Source of the DNA: Macrolepiota albuminosa
Taxonomy: Eukaryota > Basidiomycota > Agaricomycetes > Agaricales > Agaricaceae
Length of the DNA stretch: 64,000 nt
Direction: 5' to 3'
NCBI GenBank assembly: GCA_027475525.1
Contig: JAMWFC010000111.1
Coordinates: 62,001 to 126,000, forward strand
Shown here: positions 21,200-32,988 of the stretch, piece after piece
Numbering within the stretch: position 1 is the first letter of the stretch
How the letters are laid out: each line of letters begins with the position of its first letter
The notes under the pieces: generated by a model
The model's input: the letters and a program-made list of their open reading frames with translations, nothing else
What the model was told of the DNA's origin: nothing
Databases searched by the model: none
Program-made: the position numbers and the translations under genes

Positions 21200-23160
21200 A
21201 CTGCATGTAAATGTGGAGATTGAGGCAACTGACACCCAGCAGATTTGGAGCATTGTAGCTCTTTTGGACAGTGGTGCTACTGGACTCTTCCTTGGCACCA
21301 ATTAACTACCTGGGCTCTCTCTCACCCCATTCCTGTCTGTGATAGATTTAGTTCTTCATTACCCAGACTCATTCTGAGCCATGTTGTCTTTGCAGTCACC
21401 AGCCTAGGAAAGCAGGACATGATACTTGGATTCTCTTGGCTGTGTGACTACAATTCTCAGATTGACTAGGCCAAAGGTAAAGTGAGTATGAGCTGCTGCC
21501 CTTGATGGTGCTTTACCTGTGCTAAGGAAGTTAGAGATGAGCATAGAGCATTAGTCCATGAGCATGCCACTATATGTGCTTGCTAAGTTGGACATCTCTC
21601 ATTTGCAAACCTTGACCTACTGGATCCTCCCTCCTTGGCATTCCCTTATATAGAGGCCCTCTATCAGGATATTTGAGGTGTAGTGAGTGAAGCCCAGATG
21701 GGAGATGGATGTGAGGGTGAGTTTGTGTGTGCTCCTGACACAGAATCTCTTGATGAGGCTATTGAAACAGGTGATAGTATTTATGCAACTACTTTATAGC
21801 CTCCCCCAACAGTGGCAGAGATTAGAGCTAGCCAAACTACTTTCCAGCAGCTAGCTCAGGCATTTGCTGCTAACTCTGCTCCTAAGTTGTTTTGGGATGC
21901 AGTTTCTCATCACCTGCAGAACTTTGAAGATGTTTTCTCTAAGACTTTGTTCAACTTCCTGCCAGAGTGCAAGCATTGGGACCATGCTATTGAGCTTACA
22001 CCCAATGCTGAGCACTCCAACTGCAAGGTCTATCCCCTTTCTCCCAGAGAGCATAATGAGCTCAATGCCTTCTTGCAGAAGAATTGAGACTCTGGTTGCA
22101 TCTGCCCCTCAAAGTCCTCAATGGCCTCTCTAGTCTTCTTCATTAAGAAGAAGAATGGATATCTACATCTGGTTCAGGACTATCAAGTCTTGAATGTGAT
22201 GACTGTAAAGAACTGCTACCCCTTATCACTCATCTCTAAGCTTGTCAACAACCTCTAAGATGCATGCTACTTCACTAAGTTGGACATCTGCTAGACTCTA
22301 GAGGAGCATCATTGGATTACATTCATTGTATTGGAAGATCTTTGCCAACACCAGCTCTATTTTAAGCCAGAGAAGTGTGAATTTGAGCAGACTAAGGTTG
22401 AATACCTTGGACTGATCATTTCCCATGGAATGACCAGAGATGGACCCAGTCAAAGTGGCTAGTGTGGCTGAGTGGCCAGATCCCAAGAGCAAGGAGGTTC
22501 AGGCCTTCCTGGGCTTTACCAACTTCTACTAGAGGTTTATTCAGGATTTCTCACATCATGCCTAGCCCCTCTTCAATCTCACCACTAAAGACACCCTGTA
22601 GCACTAGAATGTGGCACAACAGGCAGCCTTTGATGCCCTCAAACAGGCAGTTACTTCACAGTCTGTTCTTCTATTCCCAGATGACAACTCTCCCTTCTGT
22701 GTTGAGGTTGATAGTTCAGATTTTGCTACTAGAGCCATCCTCTCTCAGCAGTTAAAGGAGGATAGTAGGTGGCATCTTGTGACATTCTACTTTAAGAGTC
22801 TCAATGCCATGGAGCACAATTATAAGATCCATGACAAGAAGATGCTAGCTATCATTTGGTCATTTGAGGAGTGGCAACATTTTCTTGAAGGTGCCAGGCA
22901 TAAGTCCAAGGTGTGGACTGATAACAAGAATTTAGAGTACTATCAGACGGCCAAGAAGCTCAACTGCTGACAGGCTCAATGGTCCTTGTACCTGGCCAAC
23001 TTTGATTTCTTGCTATATCACAAATCTGGATAGAGCATGGGCAAGCCAGATGCACTTTTCAGGTGAGCTAACCATAGTTCAGGAGCTAGTAATAACAATA
23101 ATATTGTACTTCTGAAGCCAGAGCTCTTTGCTATCCATGCTCTAGAGGGTGTGGTTGGCC
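21200..23160 (+). pseudogene. pol: Gypsy-B pol remnant (protease, partial RT, RNase H)
   Basis: This second Ty3/Gypsy family is distinct from Gypsy-A. Around 21260-21300 lies ALLDSGATGLFLG, a retropepsin loop. 21812-22087 encodes the RT N-terminus (FEDVFSKTLFNFLPECKHWDHAIEL). 22340-22480 has [21 protein letters not shown], and 22611-22970 is RNase H with VEVDSSDFATRAILSQQ and HDKKMLAIIWSFEEW. RT is deleted between about 22318 and 22338: the palm with the YxDD catalytic motif is absent. Stops are frequent, mostly TAG or TGA in place of TGG, CAG or CGA. No integrase was found; sequence similarity fades after 23160. Confidence 0.8.
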
Positions 23161-23640
23161 AGGAAGAAGAAGTAAGCATTCTTCAAGACATTTGTTGAGG
23201 TAACTGAGAGGGCACTCAAGAAGATCTGGTAGCCAAGGCTGCTCTGGCCTTGAATGCTTGAGAGAGAGGTGGAGTGAAGTCTGCACTGATGAGTGGTCCT
23301 TAAAAAATGGTCTCCTCACCTTCCAGAGACATGTTTAGATTTCCAAGCTACCAGATCTCTGAAAGCAGATTGTTGAGAGAGTGGTGTTTTGTGTATGTAA
23401 AATTCTATATATTTGAAAGCAAACTTTAGTAAAGACTGATAAATACTAAAAGAAAAATACATGAGGCTTGCAGTACCAAATGTCCCAATATAATAACTTT
23501 TTGATGAAATCAGCTGTCTACCCAAGTCTAACAGGCTCATCTCTCTGAACAGAGTGGAGCAGGCCTGCTAGAGACCAGGCTAAAATTATGTAATCATTGA
23601 CCTGGTTACAAGACTGAGAAGCTGCCTTAACACTTTGAAA
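23161..23640. other. No gene seen
   Basis: AT-moderate sequence with only short frames. It probably belongs to decayed retroelement interior, but no motif is readable. Confidence 0.4.
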
Positions 23641-24390
23641 GCAGTGGCAAATTTGGAATTGAATGTGATGTATCTGTGGAAAGAAAAATCAGAAGGAACT
23701 CAATGCAATGTGGAGAGAAACACTGCAAAATCTAGAAACCCATTTAGATTAATACTGACCCTATAAATGTAACAGCTAGTATGAATGGACAGAAAGTGCA
23801 GGCCTTACTAGACTCAGAGTCACTTGATGATTTTGTGTTCACAACTATAGTCAAGCAGCTTAATCTCAAGAGGAATTGAATTCACCTCTGAGCATGCTGT
23901 TGGCCATGCAGGAGTTGACATCAAAGATAGAGTAGGGCATCACAAAGATATGTGTCATATATTGTTGTGGAGCTCTCACTTTGTGTTGTATGATATGTGT
24001 CCAGCAGAGTCCATTACACCATAGCAGAACTCTATAATGTGTTGTAGAATACACAGCCACAGAATATCAACAATGAGCCAGATGCTTATTTCAAAGGCAA
24101 CAAAGTCATTGTTCTAAAGTTCAACCACCAGGCTGACCCACACAAATATTTCATCTTGTACTTGTACAGCCAAACTTTCAAGTTTCTATTGAGAAGAGAG
24201 CTCTGGTTAACAAATGCTGGAGAGCAACCAACTTAATTGTTTTTCATGAACCATTTGAAGCAGCTCTTTCCAGCATCAATAGCAGGCCAGTCCATGTGGG
24301 TGGAGGGAGTTACTTTCCTAGTGGAATTAGGGGTAGCCCCATGCCTCATACAAGCTACAGGATGATGGTCCTCAAAAGCATTACAATACT
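23640..24390 (+). pseudogene. Retropepsin-bearing retroelement fragment
   Basis: The frame around 23755-23870 reads PINVTASMNGQKVQALLDSE, then SLDDFVFTTIVKQLNL. This resembles a fungal Gypsy aspartic protease in which DSG(S/T) has become DSES. Further on (about 24060-24230) an acidic/aromatic stretch, NEPDAYFKGNKVIVLKF, can be read with interruptions. It is neither Gypsy-A nor Gypsy-B. Too short and broken to place further. Confidence 0.45.
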
Positions 24391-24489
24391 ATATCAGAAA
24401 AAACCTCATTAATATTCATGCCATGGCAGGGGATTGAATGATAACTTCAGACAAACTCAAATAAACATATATATAATTTATGCTAAAGA

Positions 24490-24575
24490 TATGAATAATA
24501 ATAAGGTTGAAGACACACAATGTCACATTTGATGTAAATGAATGACCTCAACCTTAATAATAATAATAATATAAT
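24490..24575. repeat. Inverted repeat (AT-rich hairpin)
   Basis: ATAATAAGGTTGA near 24499 and TCAACCTTAATAAT near 24548 are complementary and separated by about 40 nt. It is followed by a TAA/ATA microsatellite. It may be a terminus or a cruciform-forming site. No gene lies between 24391 and 24980. Confidence 0.45.
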
Positions 24576-24980
24576 ATTATTCATGCTTTTTTTTTAAAAA
24601 AAAATTGGACTTGCCACCCCAATCATTCGACTCAAACTGTTAGTGAATTAGTGGCTAGGTGGTGAAAGATAAATTGTACCATATACTATTATATACATGC
24701 ATTGGAGTTGAGACAGGCATAGCGGCCCTCTCAAAATTACTCCGACTTGTCCGGTAAAAGAAAATCATCTTAGTACGGTCATTTTCATTGTGTGGCGCAG
24801 ATACAAAGAGGTGCCTTGTATTTGTTTGGCTACGAAACTTCTTTTTCAAGAAAAAAGAGAGATAGAATGCTGGTGGGTATCGAAAACAAATGAAGAACGA
24901 AAGTAGAAGAGAAAAAATAAAACAACCAATAATGAAAAAAATGACACGTAGGTAAAAGAAAGAAACGAAAAAAAAAGACC

Positions 24981-26379
24981 CTATATCGACGCCCGACTCT
25001 CGTAATCCGGGGGATCACCATCCGCATCCTGGTGCCCACGCTGCTGCGCCCCAAGTTCAAGCGCCATAATATCCATACGTTGCGACATACTTTGTATCAT
25101 CTCCATCTGGCGCTGCATTGCAGACTCGAAATCCCTCGGCGGGGAGAGGGTAGGTCCCGGGCTACTGTGTCCGAGTGTATTCTGGTCCTGGATCAGGCTC
25201 TGTGTCTGAATCTCGCTCGAGATGCCATCAGCAGAAGGAACTTCTTCGTCATTGTGAAATGGACGTGGCCCTTTTTTGGAGAGGCCTATGTCGAGAATCA
25301 GCATGTTAGAGCTATTGAATATGTAGAGAAGGAATGTGATGCTCACTATAGGCTGCAAGCTTTATGAAGTGAGGGTCGTCAAGGAGCGGGTTGGCCGTTG
25401 GGACTGGTCCATCTTGCTTTCGCACACGGCGGCGTTTGATTACCATGACTGCTGTGAGGAGGCTTAAGGCCACGAAAATTATACCGCCTATCACGCCGCC
25501 GATGATAGGAGCTGGTGATTTTCCGGCGGTCACTGATGAGTGGGTCGGATCTTGTGAGCCCGGTGAAGAAACTGAAGTAGTCATTGAATTGTGCCGGATA
25601 TTCATAATGGAGGTAGTGGAAGGAGTGGAAGGAGTGGAAATAGTGGAAGTATTCGTTGAAGCAGAAGGGGTATTCATAACGGAAGTGGACATGGTGGCGA
25701 CGGCCGTGATTCCATTGTCAGTGGATATGCTGCTATTGCTAATGTTGGATTTGTTTGGATTTCCATTCTCATTGGATATGTTTGGATTTCCATTGTCATT
25801 GGATATGTTGGTATTTCCATTGTCAGTGGATATGGTTGGAGTTCCATTCTCAATGGACACGGTCGTAGTTGGATCGCCAATGTGTGTTTGAGAAGTTGTT
25901 GGTGTGGCTATACTGGAGAGTGAGTTCGTGGTTTGACGTGTGAGAGATGATGATTGTATTGTAGAGGTACGCGTGTGCAGATGCGGGAGAAGCGGGGAGG
26001 TTACTTGCGAAATAATCGAAATAATTGGGCCTAGGGAAGGGGTTGCAGTTAGGGACATAGTGACAATGGAAGACGACGAAGAAAATGCTCGAGCTGAAGA
26101 ACTAGTTGGAGAAGCGAGTGAAAAAAGCAAGCGTCGATGTACAACAAGCGAACGTGGCGGGCATGAAGCACAAGACACAATAAGTCCAACAAAAACTCTT
26201 GCAGTATATATAAGCCACCAAATGATAGTCGCAATGGCTACCGCGATCAAGGCTAAGCTCTTTGAAGAACTTCTAAAAAGGTGCACAATGAGCTCAAGAC
26301 CTTGATGGTCGGATTGCTCTGATGAGTTGCGCTGATGTATTATTGTGAAAGATGGAAGCTTGGGATTGCGATTGCTCAT
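24981..26379 (-). CDS. Ser/Thr-rich single-pass membrane protein, two exons
   Basis: Exon 1 is 26379-25347 and exon 2 is 25285-24981. The 61-nt intron (25346-25286) has donor GTGAGC, branch CTAAC and acceptor CATAG and joins the frame exactly, giving 445 residues. A hydrophobic stretch near residues 43-70 may be a signal anchor. Next come about 200 Ser/Thr/Asn-rich residues with repeated Asn-Gly-Asn units (a 24-bp minisatellite near 25730-25870) and many N-glycosylation sequons, then a membrane segment (IIGGVIGGIIFVALSLLTAV, about residues 292-312). The RRR stop-transfer and an acidic/Gln-rich cytosolic tail ending in DPPDYESRASI complete it. The layout resembles fungal cell-wall sensor or mucin-like proteins (Mid2/Wsc type), which is an analogy, not a homology claim. 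The start is uncertain: residues before the first hydrophobic stretch look unusual. Confidence 0.72.
25730..25870. repeat. 24-bp minisatellite in the Ser/Thr-rich coding region
   Basis: Units containing GGATTTCCATT and GGATATG are repeated about five times, encoding NGN(P/T)NIS(N/T)(D/E) blocks on the minus strand. Period 24 keeps the frame, so repeat number can change ectodomain length. Confidence 0.75.
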
Positions 26380-26625
26380 GTGAGTGCTCGGATGAGGCGT
26401 AAGATGTCTCCAGAGATTTTGTGAGAGTAGGAGAAGGTGTCAGATAGGACGTAGGACATTAGTCGTGGAGGTGTGATGGGGTTGGGGAAAGACGCTGATT
26501 AATGAGTGTTCTTCGTCATGACGGAAGACGGAGAACAAAGTTGGGATCGTTGAGTGCGACAAAAACATCCCATTGTTTGATCTACAAAGATTGTGATATA
26601 ATCAGCATGAGTTGGTATATTAGCT

Positions 26626-27522
26626 CTAATCAACTTGTGTCCCCACGCCGAGAACACGCCAAATGGCCTTGCCCACGACACTTACACCGTCGTTTGGCCA
26701 GTCTCGTCTCGTGTCGTAGTCGGACGCGATGTCGGGGGGTATGATGCCAGATTTCGCGCGCAGAGGGACGAGGTGCGAGACGATGGGCTCTGTGAATTCG
26801 GGGTGGCCTTGGACCGTGAAGATGCGGATGTTTGGGAGGGTGTCAGACGAGGAAGGGAAGAAGCTGACGAAGCCTTGGATGGGCGCTGTGGGCGTTGAGG
26901 CGAGGAGTTGAACGGTAGGCGGGAGGGCGGGAACGTGGTCGCGGTGCATTTGTTGAATCGTCTGTTGTGCGTCAGGGAGGCAGAGAAGGTGAATGGAAGA
27001 CAAAAGACAAACCAGAGTGTCGACCCCAAAGAGGGATTTTCCGAGTGGAGTGAGATTGAGCGGGGTCGGGCCGACTTCCCAACGAGTGTTGCGGACGCAA
27101 GAGCCACCGAGTGCACGTGATATGATTTGGTGGCCGAAACAGATGCCTTGTGTGGGTTAGATAGGTTCGAAGGACGAGGGAAGACGCACCGATAAGCTTT
27201 AGTGTGGGATGCTCGCGGATGATGCGGGCGGTGAATGCTACGAGTGTGTTTATCCATTCGAGGTCGTCGAATGCGTTAGACGCTGCGTGGTGTCAGTCGA
27301 AGGGCATCGGCACAGAGATCGCGCACCTGAGCCGGTGTACATGAGCGCATCGAACGTTCTGAGCTGGTTGTCAGACGGGTATTCCATCTTATGCACGACA
27401 TCGTAGGGAACAAGCTCGAAGCTGTGTGCTGGGGCCGAGGCGCGGAGAAATTCAGTGAAGACGACGTGGTAGTCGCCAAAGGCAGGGAGGGTGCCGGCGA
27501 CGAGGAGGGCTATTCTGGACAT
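26626..27522 (-). CDS. Class-I glutamine amidotransferase-like protein, four exons
   Basis: Exons: 27522-27327, 27282-27190, 27146-27013 and 26961-26626. The three introns are 44, 43 and 51 nt, with GTGCG or GTTTG donors, CTGAC/CTAAC branch sites and CAG/AAG acceptors, and all joins are in frame. The product is 252 residues. It starts MSRIALLVAGTLPAFGDYH. The nucleophile elbow GICFGHQI places Cys99; QGHPEFTEP places His194 and Glu196, the Cys-His-Glu triad of class-I GATases. Length matches the stand-alone GATase-like proteins of fungi and bacteria, a family that includes gamma-glutamyl peptide hydrolases and GMP synthase-type domains. Such proteins hydrolyse or transfer glutamine amide or gamma-glutamyl groups; the substrate here is unknown. 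The ATG at 27522 was chosen because the preceding 28 codons are Pro-rich and unlike the family. Confidence 0.88.
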
Positions 27523-27652
27523 GGCGGTGAGAGCAAACGAGCCGGGCCGTGGATTGCCGGGCGGCCGGTGATCGTTCGCGAGGCACAATTGATTGCGGAG
27601 TTTCAATCAGCCTTTAACGTGTTCCAACCTTGACTTGTGTGTGCTCATCGTC
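27523..27652. promoter_or_regulatory. Head-to-head intergenic region, probable bidirectional promoter
   Basis: Only 130 bp separate the start codon of the minus-strand amidotransferase (27522) from that of the plus-strand gene (27653), so both 5' UTRs and promoters must share or overlap this stretch. No clear TATA box; the DNA is GC-rich. Shared regulation is an inference. Confidence 0.55.
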
Positions 27653-30208
27653 ATGGGCGACGCAGACAGCCCTGCGCCACTCCACTCGGATCCCCGCTTC
27701 CTCGTCGCCACAACTCTCGCCACACTCCTCCTCGCAGGTTCTGCCTTTATATGTCGCACGGGTTCCAGGCCCATCTGGTCCGCCTATACCAGCGGCCCTT
27801 CACACCAGACACAGGCACTCGGTGCGGTTTCACTCGACACTTTATAGCGGAGTACTGACTCCCATATAGGTTCCGACTCAAAGTCCACCGCTGCGGGCTC
27901 GGACCAAGACACACGGGATGGAAAGGTGTCGCGGCCAAAGGAACGCAGGCGGCGGGGAAAGGATCCTCTAAAGGATCTTTTGAAAAAGAAGAGCAAGCTC
28001 TTGCAAGTTCCCAAGCCCGGCAGGAGCTTCGAACAAGAAAATTTGCCCAAAATTGACCAACAGCCGTCCCATCTTGCCCATGACAACGGAAATTCCCTTC
28101 AATTCGAGTCTCCTTCCTCTTTACCCCCACCTCCGTCTGCCAACTCCATTTCCAACCCCTCGCCGTTTCCCCCATCATCCTCTTCCACGTCAACATCTAC
28201 CTCTTCTCCTTCTCCCGTGACTTCTCCGAACACCTCTCCGACATTATCCCAGTCCCAAATCGACAGCAGGACACCCACTCTGAGTTCTCACGACACTACC
28301 CTAAGTAAATCAGGAACGGTGGTGACTGACCCGTGGGTATGGGATGGCGCGGGTCCGAGTACAACGTCTGTTGCTGATCCACATTTGACGCCACAGCGTC
28401 ATCAAATTCGCAAGCGAAGCAACAGTAAGGAAACCGAGAGCCGCTCCTCATCCCTCAGTTCTCCCTCCATCGTCATGTTGCCGGCGCTTGACGAGGGGGA
28501 GGAAGAGGGTGTAGAGCCCAAGAGGGCAAATGGCGCTCCGAATGGAGGAACCACAGTCACCTCACCCACATCCACAAACACCACTACCACCCCTGCCACC
28601 CCCCGCCGCGCCCCAACCCCGCGAGATCGTCGCCCGCCCACGCCACTCAGCCGCAGCGGTACCCCGCCTCCGCAGACACAGCTTGCTAGTATGAGGGGCG
28701 CCCTTGAGGCTGCGAGGCTGAGGGAGGAAAAGTTGAGGGTAGAAGTCGAAAGGTATTCCAAGGAGGTCGAGGCACTGAGGTGGGAAGGGGGGAGGGCAAG
28801 GAGGAGAGAGGGCGAGGTGAGTTTCTGCGTGTACTTCGGGTGTTTCACTAACACGGTATATTGTTAGCTACAGGCACAGATACACCATCTGATGAACCAA
28901 CTACAAGCGTACAGCGCGATGTTGGCAGGTCAAGTCTCGCCTCACCCTCTCTCCCCCCATGCCTCCCATCACATACCTCCCCCGTCGAGCGCAAACGGGA
29001 CCAACGGCGCGTCTCCGACACCTGGCCCCTCGTTGAACGGATACGCGACCTTTTCGCCGCCGACCTCAAGCCCGCACGCCCCACCTCCGCACCCGCCTCA
29101 ACACCCGCATCTGCACATCCCGTCGGCGCAGGCACAGATGCTCCTCAACACGATCCTGCCCTCTCCGACGATGCCGTTCCACGGCCACGGCCACAGCCCG
29201 CACCCGTCGTCGTTTTATGCAGTGCCAGGCGGGTACCCTGCGTCCCCGATGCAGTCGCCGCATGGGTTGTATTCGATGATGTTTGCGTCTATGCCTGCGG
29301 CTGCGGCTGCGGCTGCTGTGGGTAATGGGCTCGGCGCTGGGACTGGGGTTGGAGTTGGGACGGGCATGGGCACGGGAACGGGGATGGGCGCTGTGGAGCC
29401 AGGAGGGAGTGGGAGTGGTGGAGAAGAGACGGGGAGTGTTGGGTCTGAATCTCCGGACCTTGATTGCGGGAGTGAGGGTTTCGCGGAGGGGGAGGGGGAA
29501 AGAGGGAGGAGGAGGACTAGGAACGCTGGAGGACCGTTTGGCGCCTGGGAGGAAGGTGGGGATGGGTGGGTAGATGCTGGCGTTGGTGTACAATTGGGTA
29601 CGGGTGCAGTGATGACTGGTGAGCCCGGGGAAGGATATAGGGACGGAGACGGAGACGGAATGGGAGAGGAGGAAGAGAGGTTGAATGCGGTGCTTGCTGA
29701 CGCGATATTGAAGAGGCCGGGGAGCATTAGGGGTTTGTCACGATTGGGAAAGGTGAAAGGTAGTGGTGGTGGTGCAGAGAAGGAGAGGGAGAAGGAGTTT
29801 CCGTTGGAGGAGTTTCGGTTTCCTTCAATATCGGATTTTGGGAATGTCGTGCGCGCGCCGCAGTGGGTTGCGCCTCTCTATGAGACGGAGCGTGGGAGGC
29901 AGGGGGTTGAGGGTTTGGCTGGTGCGGTGCATGAGGAAAACGGGAGGGTGGATGGGGAGCTGGAGGTGGAGATGGGTTCGGAGTTGGAGTTGGAGTTGGG
30001 CTTGGACGACCTGCAGGAGGAGAGGGAGGGGCAGGGGAAGGAGGATTTGACCCTCCCGGCTCTTCATCCACCACCGCCGCCATCAATATCAACATCAGAA
30101 TCAGAATCAGCATCGTCACAGCCGACGGCGATGGCGGCGATGCTACAGTTGCAAGACGCGGCTGGTGATGGAGTTCAGCATGGGTATCGCATACCTGAGG
30201 CTGTGTAG
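27653..30208 (+). CDS. Membrane-anchored low-complexity coiled-coil protein, three exons
   Basis: Exons: 27653-27821, 27870-28816 and 28868-30208. Introns of 48 nt (GTGCGG, branch TACTGAC, acceptor CATATAG) and 51 nt (GTGAGT, branch CACTAAC, acceptor TTGTTAG) join in frame, giving 818 residues. Residues about 17-34 (FLVATTLATLLLAGSAFI) form a single N-terminal membrane anchor. A basic stretch (RPKERRRRGKDPLKDLLKKK) follows, then a Ser/Pro/Thr-rich low-complexity region. A coiled coil from about residue 316 to 392 spans intron 2 (ALEAARLREEKLRVEVERYS and LQAQIHHLMNQLQAYSAML). After it come His/Pro-rich and Gly-rich tracts and an acidic segment. I recognise no named family. It may be an organelle- or ER-anchored scaffold; that is a guess. 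Confidence 0.8.
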
Positions 30209-31735
30209 CCACACCCCGACCCCGCTTGTGCTTTTTCTCTTTTTGTCTTTTATCGTTGGATTCTTTTCTTTCTCTTTTTTTTTATTCTCTCACCGCTCTC
30301 AATCTCTCTCTCAATCTCCGATCCTTCTATTATTTTTTTTTATTCCAGCATGATTTTTTTTTGTTATTATTACCCACCTTTATTGCATTAGTCGTGATTA
30401 TATTATATCATATCGTCGTCGCCCGTGTCCGCTCCCTCTGCTTATCTGTCTCGTATGCAATTATACTTAAGCTCGCTCGCTCGCTACCACTCCTCCCCAT
30501 TACACTCCCCACGCGTCACTGTTGCAGAACGACAACACGACGCGTAAACTCGCCTCGCCTTGTCTCATTTGTCCTCTGTACCCCTGAATCATGTCCACCT
30601 CTGCATACACGTCCCCATATCCGTTTCACAACCACGCGACGAAGACCTCGACACCCTCCCTCTTTCGATACCTATCTACATATCTTTATACTCCCAATTC
30701 TCCCATACACGCACACACACACGCACACACGATACATACCCCCGCTCACTTGATTCAGATTGATACACCTGGTTTTTTAGGTTTTGTACATGTACGTTAT
30801 GTCTTGCCATGTCATGTCATGTCATGTTGTTATTTAGCGACCATCCAAATGTAGGGACGGAGTGCAGGAGGGACGTATTTTGGGGTGTGACAGTTGGCGT
30901 GACCATATGCGGTTAAGTGGGAACCCTACATAGTTTACACGTGGCTCATATCAGTAGCGATTTTCGTGTCCCTCCCTCCCAATCCCTGATTTTTGTAGAG
31001 AAAATGATCTTTCCGTCGTCTCACGCCTTCTTCTTTCCTTATCCTTTTGGCAAATTGGTGTTTTCACCTCTTTTCCTTGACATAATAAATATGTATTGGC
31101 TCATGCGTTCTTCTGTTCCTAGGCTCGTATCCCTTTTTCATTCACCTTGTTCTCTTTCCTGTTCTCGTATTTTGTCCGACATTCTTCTCGGGGTCAGTCT
31201 TCTCATCTGACTCGCAGACGAATCCCAGACCGCGTCCCTTATTAGGTATTGGAAATTTCCCTGCAATGGGCATTCAACCCCTATTCGGGGCGGCTCCTTT
31301 ACTAAGTAGTGGGACACTCGCCCAGCTCACGGACACCGTACGTAGGACGGACAGAAAGTAGTCGGTTCGACATCATAGGTTTTACTCATGGGTCACGCTC
31401 GTAACAAACGTGAAAGATACGGCTGTCTCAAAACAGAGGCAGACCGATATACAGTAAGAGCTCTAGTATACCCAAAAACAATGCTGAAAACTGTAAGCAT
31501 CGCGTCGAAACCTGTAGATGCAGGAGCCTCACCTCGAAGAAACCTAGAAAACCCACAATGTGTAGTGATAACAACGGTGGCACGTAGCAGCAAGGTACAG
31601 TGCGAAACACATAAGCACCCCTTATGTAAGCAGATAACACTTTCAATGTCGTCCTCAATATTGTCAAGCACAATCAAGTTTAGATGCCTTTAAGTCATAG
31701 AATATTCCAAGATCTAGAATAGATTGAGGTTTTTC
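30209..31735. other. Intergenic, 3' flank of the coiled-coil gene
   Basis: Begins with long T and CT-rich runs (30230-30360) likely to hold the 3' UTR of the upstream gene. Short CA/AC-rich patches (30700-30730) and a CATGT repeat (30808-30828) occur. No coding region with family-like composition, and no RNA gene was recognised. 31205-31380 has unusually high GC for this stretch, without an identified function. Confidence 0.5.
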
Positions 31736-31739
31736 TGTG

Positions 31740-32140
31740 CAGTGGACTATGTGTGGGAAAAATGTCTTTAATTTTTGCCATCATGTGATGTTGTTTGTTC
31801 TCATTGTCATTACTACCTTTGGGTAAGCGTGGGAATAGTGTCTTCACTTTTTACCATCATGTGATACGTGCTGTTTGTCTGTACAGTTACTTAGTAAGCA
31901 GTAAATAGACTAGGTATGTGTGGGAAGAATGTCTTCGATTTTTGCCGTCATATGATACGTACCGTTGTCTGTACAGTTATGTATATGTGTGGGAGTAATG
32001 TCTTCAATTTTTGCTGTCCTGTGATATGTACCATTCGTCTATACGGTTACTTAGTAAGCAGTAGACTAGATATGCATGGGAAGAATGTCTTCGATTTTTG
32101 CTGTCATGTGATATGTACTAACGTGACGATACCTCGTCAA
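31740..32140 (+). repeat. Degenerate tandem repeat, about five units
   Basis: The motif TGTGGGAA-(N)ATGTCTTC-GATTTTTGC-TGTCATGTGATA-TGTAC recurs near 31750, 31830, 31918, 31990 and 32075. Units are of unequal length (about 75-95 bp) and 75-90% alike, so this is an ancient, genuine tandem array, unlike the exact 77-bp duplications elsewhere. Confidence 0.65.
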
Positions 32141-32331
32141 GTAGATCTGGGCATAGACAAGGCCAATATTTTCATGCTCCACTATAGGTATGTTCACTTG
32201 ATACATGTCAAAACTCTATTATTAAATGTTCTATTTCTAGTTCTTTTTATTGTAGTTAGTACAATATCTATCTAACTATTCTATACCTGTAGCTGGATGT
32301 CAAGACTAAACACACGCTGCTGGGCTTATGT

Positions 32332-32356
32332 GGTTTATTTTATTTTATTTTATTTT
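32332..32356. repeat. TTTTA microsatellite
   Basis: Five consecutive TTTTA-type units; simple repeat. Confidence 0.8.
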
Positions 32357-32479
32357 TTCTTTGTATCTGACTGTAAATCGGCACGTCCTCCATCATTGGA
32401 GCATTAGGCATAATTCTTAGGAGGAACATTGAAAGGTACGTTGCATTTGCTCTATTGGCATTAAAGCTCTTATTGATTA

Positions 32480-32790
32480 AACATCTCCGACTCTCTTACA
32501 TAAGTAAGAGAAAGGGTTCTTTAACATGCTCGAACGTATTCAGATCATGTGATGCTCTGGAATGTTCTAGAAGTTTCTATTAATTTCCTTAATTAGTTTT
32601 ATTATATCTATTAAGTTCCTTATATTAGTACGTCTTTTGTCTCGTTTACTTGTTCAAATCAAATTATTGATTCAACATCATTATCATCATCATCACGACT
32701 TTAAACTTGTCTGTTTTATTACCATTGTCTGCTATTTGTTATACCATTGTCTGCTACTGCTATTCACATTCACATACAGTTATTGTCAAT
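32480..32790 (+). repeat. Dispersed repeat shared with 45955-46225
   Basis: Blocks CAGATCATGTGATG, TCTAGAAGTTTCTAT, TTCCTTAT, CTTGTCTGTTTTATTACCAT and TCTGCTACTGCTATTCA occur in the same order and orientation on both sides of the young Gypsy-A. It could be an LTR or SINE-like element; no termini were resolved. Confidence 0.6.
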
Positions 32791-32988
32791 ATAATATATA
32801 CCAAAAAAACAGACATATAGAGGAAGTATAGTATATCAAGTTTGTTCTCTATATAAGTCTTCTCTCTCTCTTTCTCCTATGCATATATTTATATACAGTT
32901 ATCCAGTATAATATGTAGTCTGGCTGTACATTATATGTATAAAATAAAATACCAAATGAAATTTTATCCACAAATAACATACTAAATA

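Noticed and set aside
25391..25891. Plus-strand frame through the Ser/Thr-rich gene
   Set aside because: Mirror of a repetitive coding region; the minus strand has a membrane segment, stop-transfer and an exact intron.
28402..28854. Long minus-strand frame opposite exon 2 of the coiled-coil gene (and 29066-30212 opposite exon 3)
   Set aside because: Shadow frames caused by GC-rich low-complexity sequence; the plus strand has matching splice sites and a sensible domain layout.
31310..31390. GGTTCGACATC near 31365 as a tRNA box B
   Set aside because: No matching cloverleaf upstream and no box A; isolated motif.
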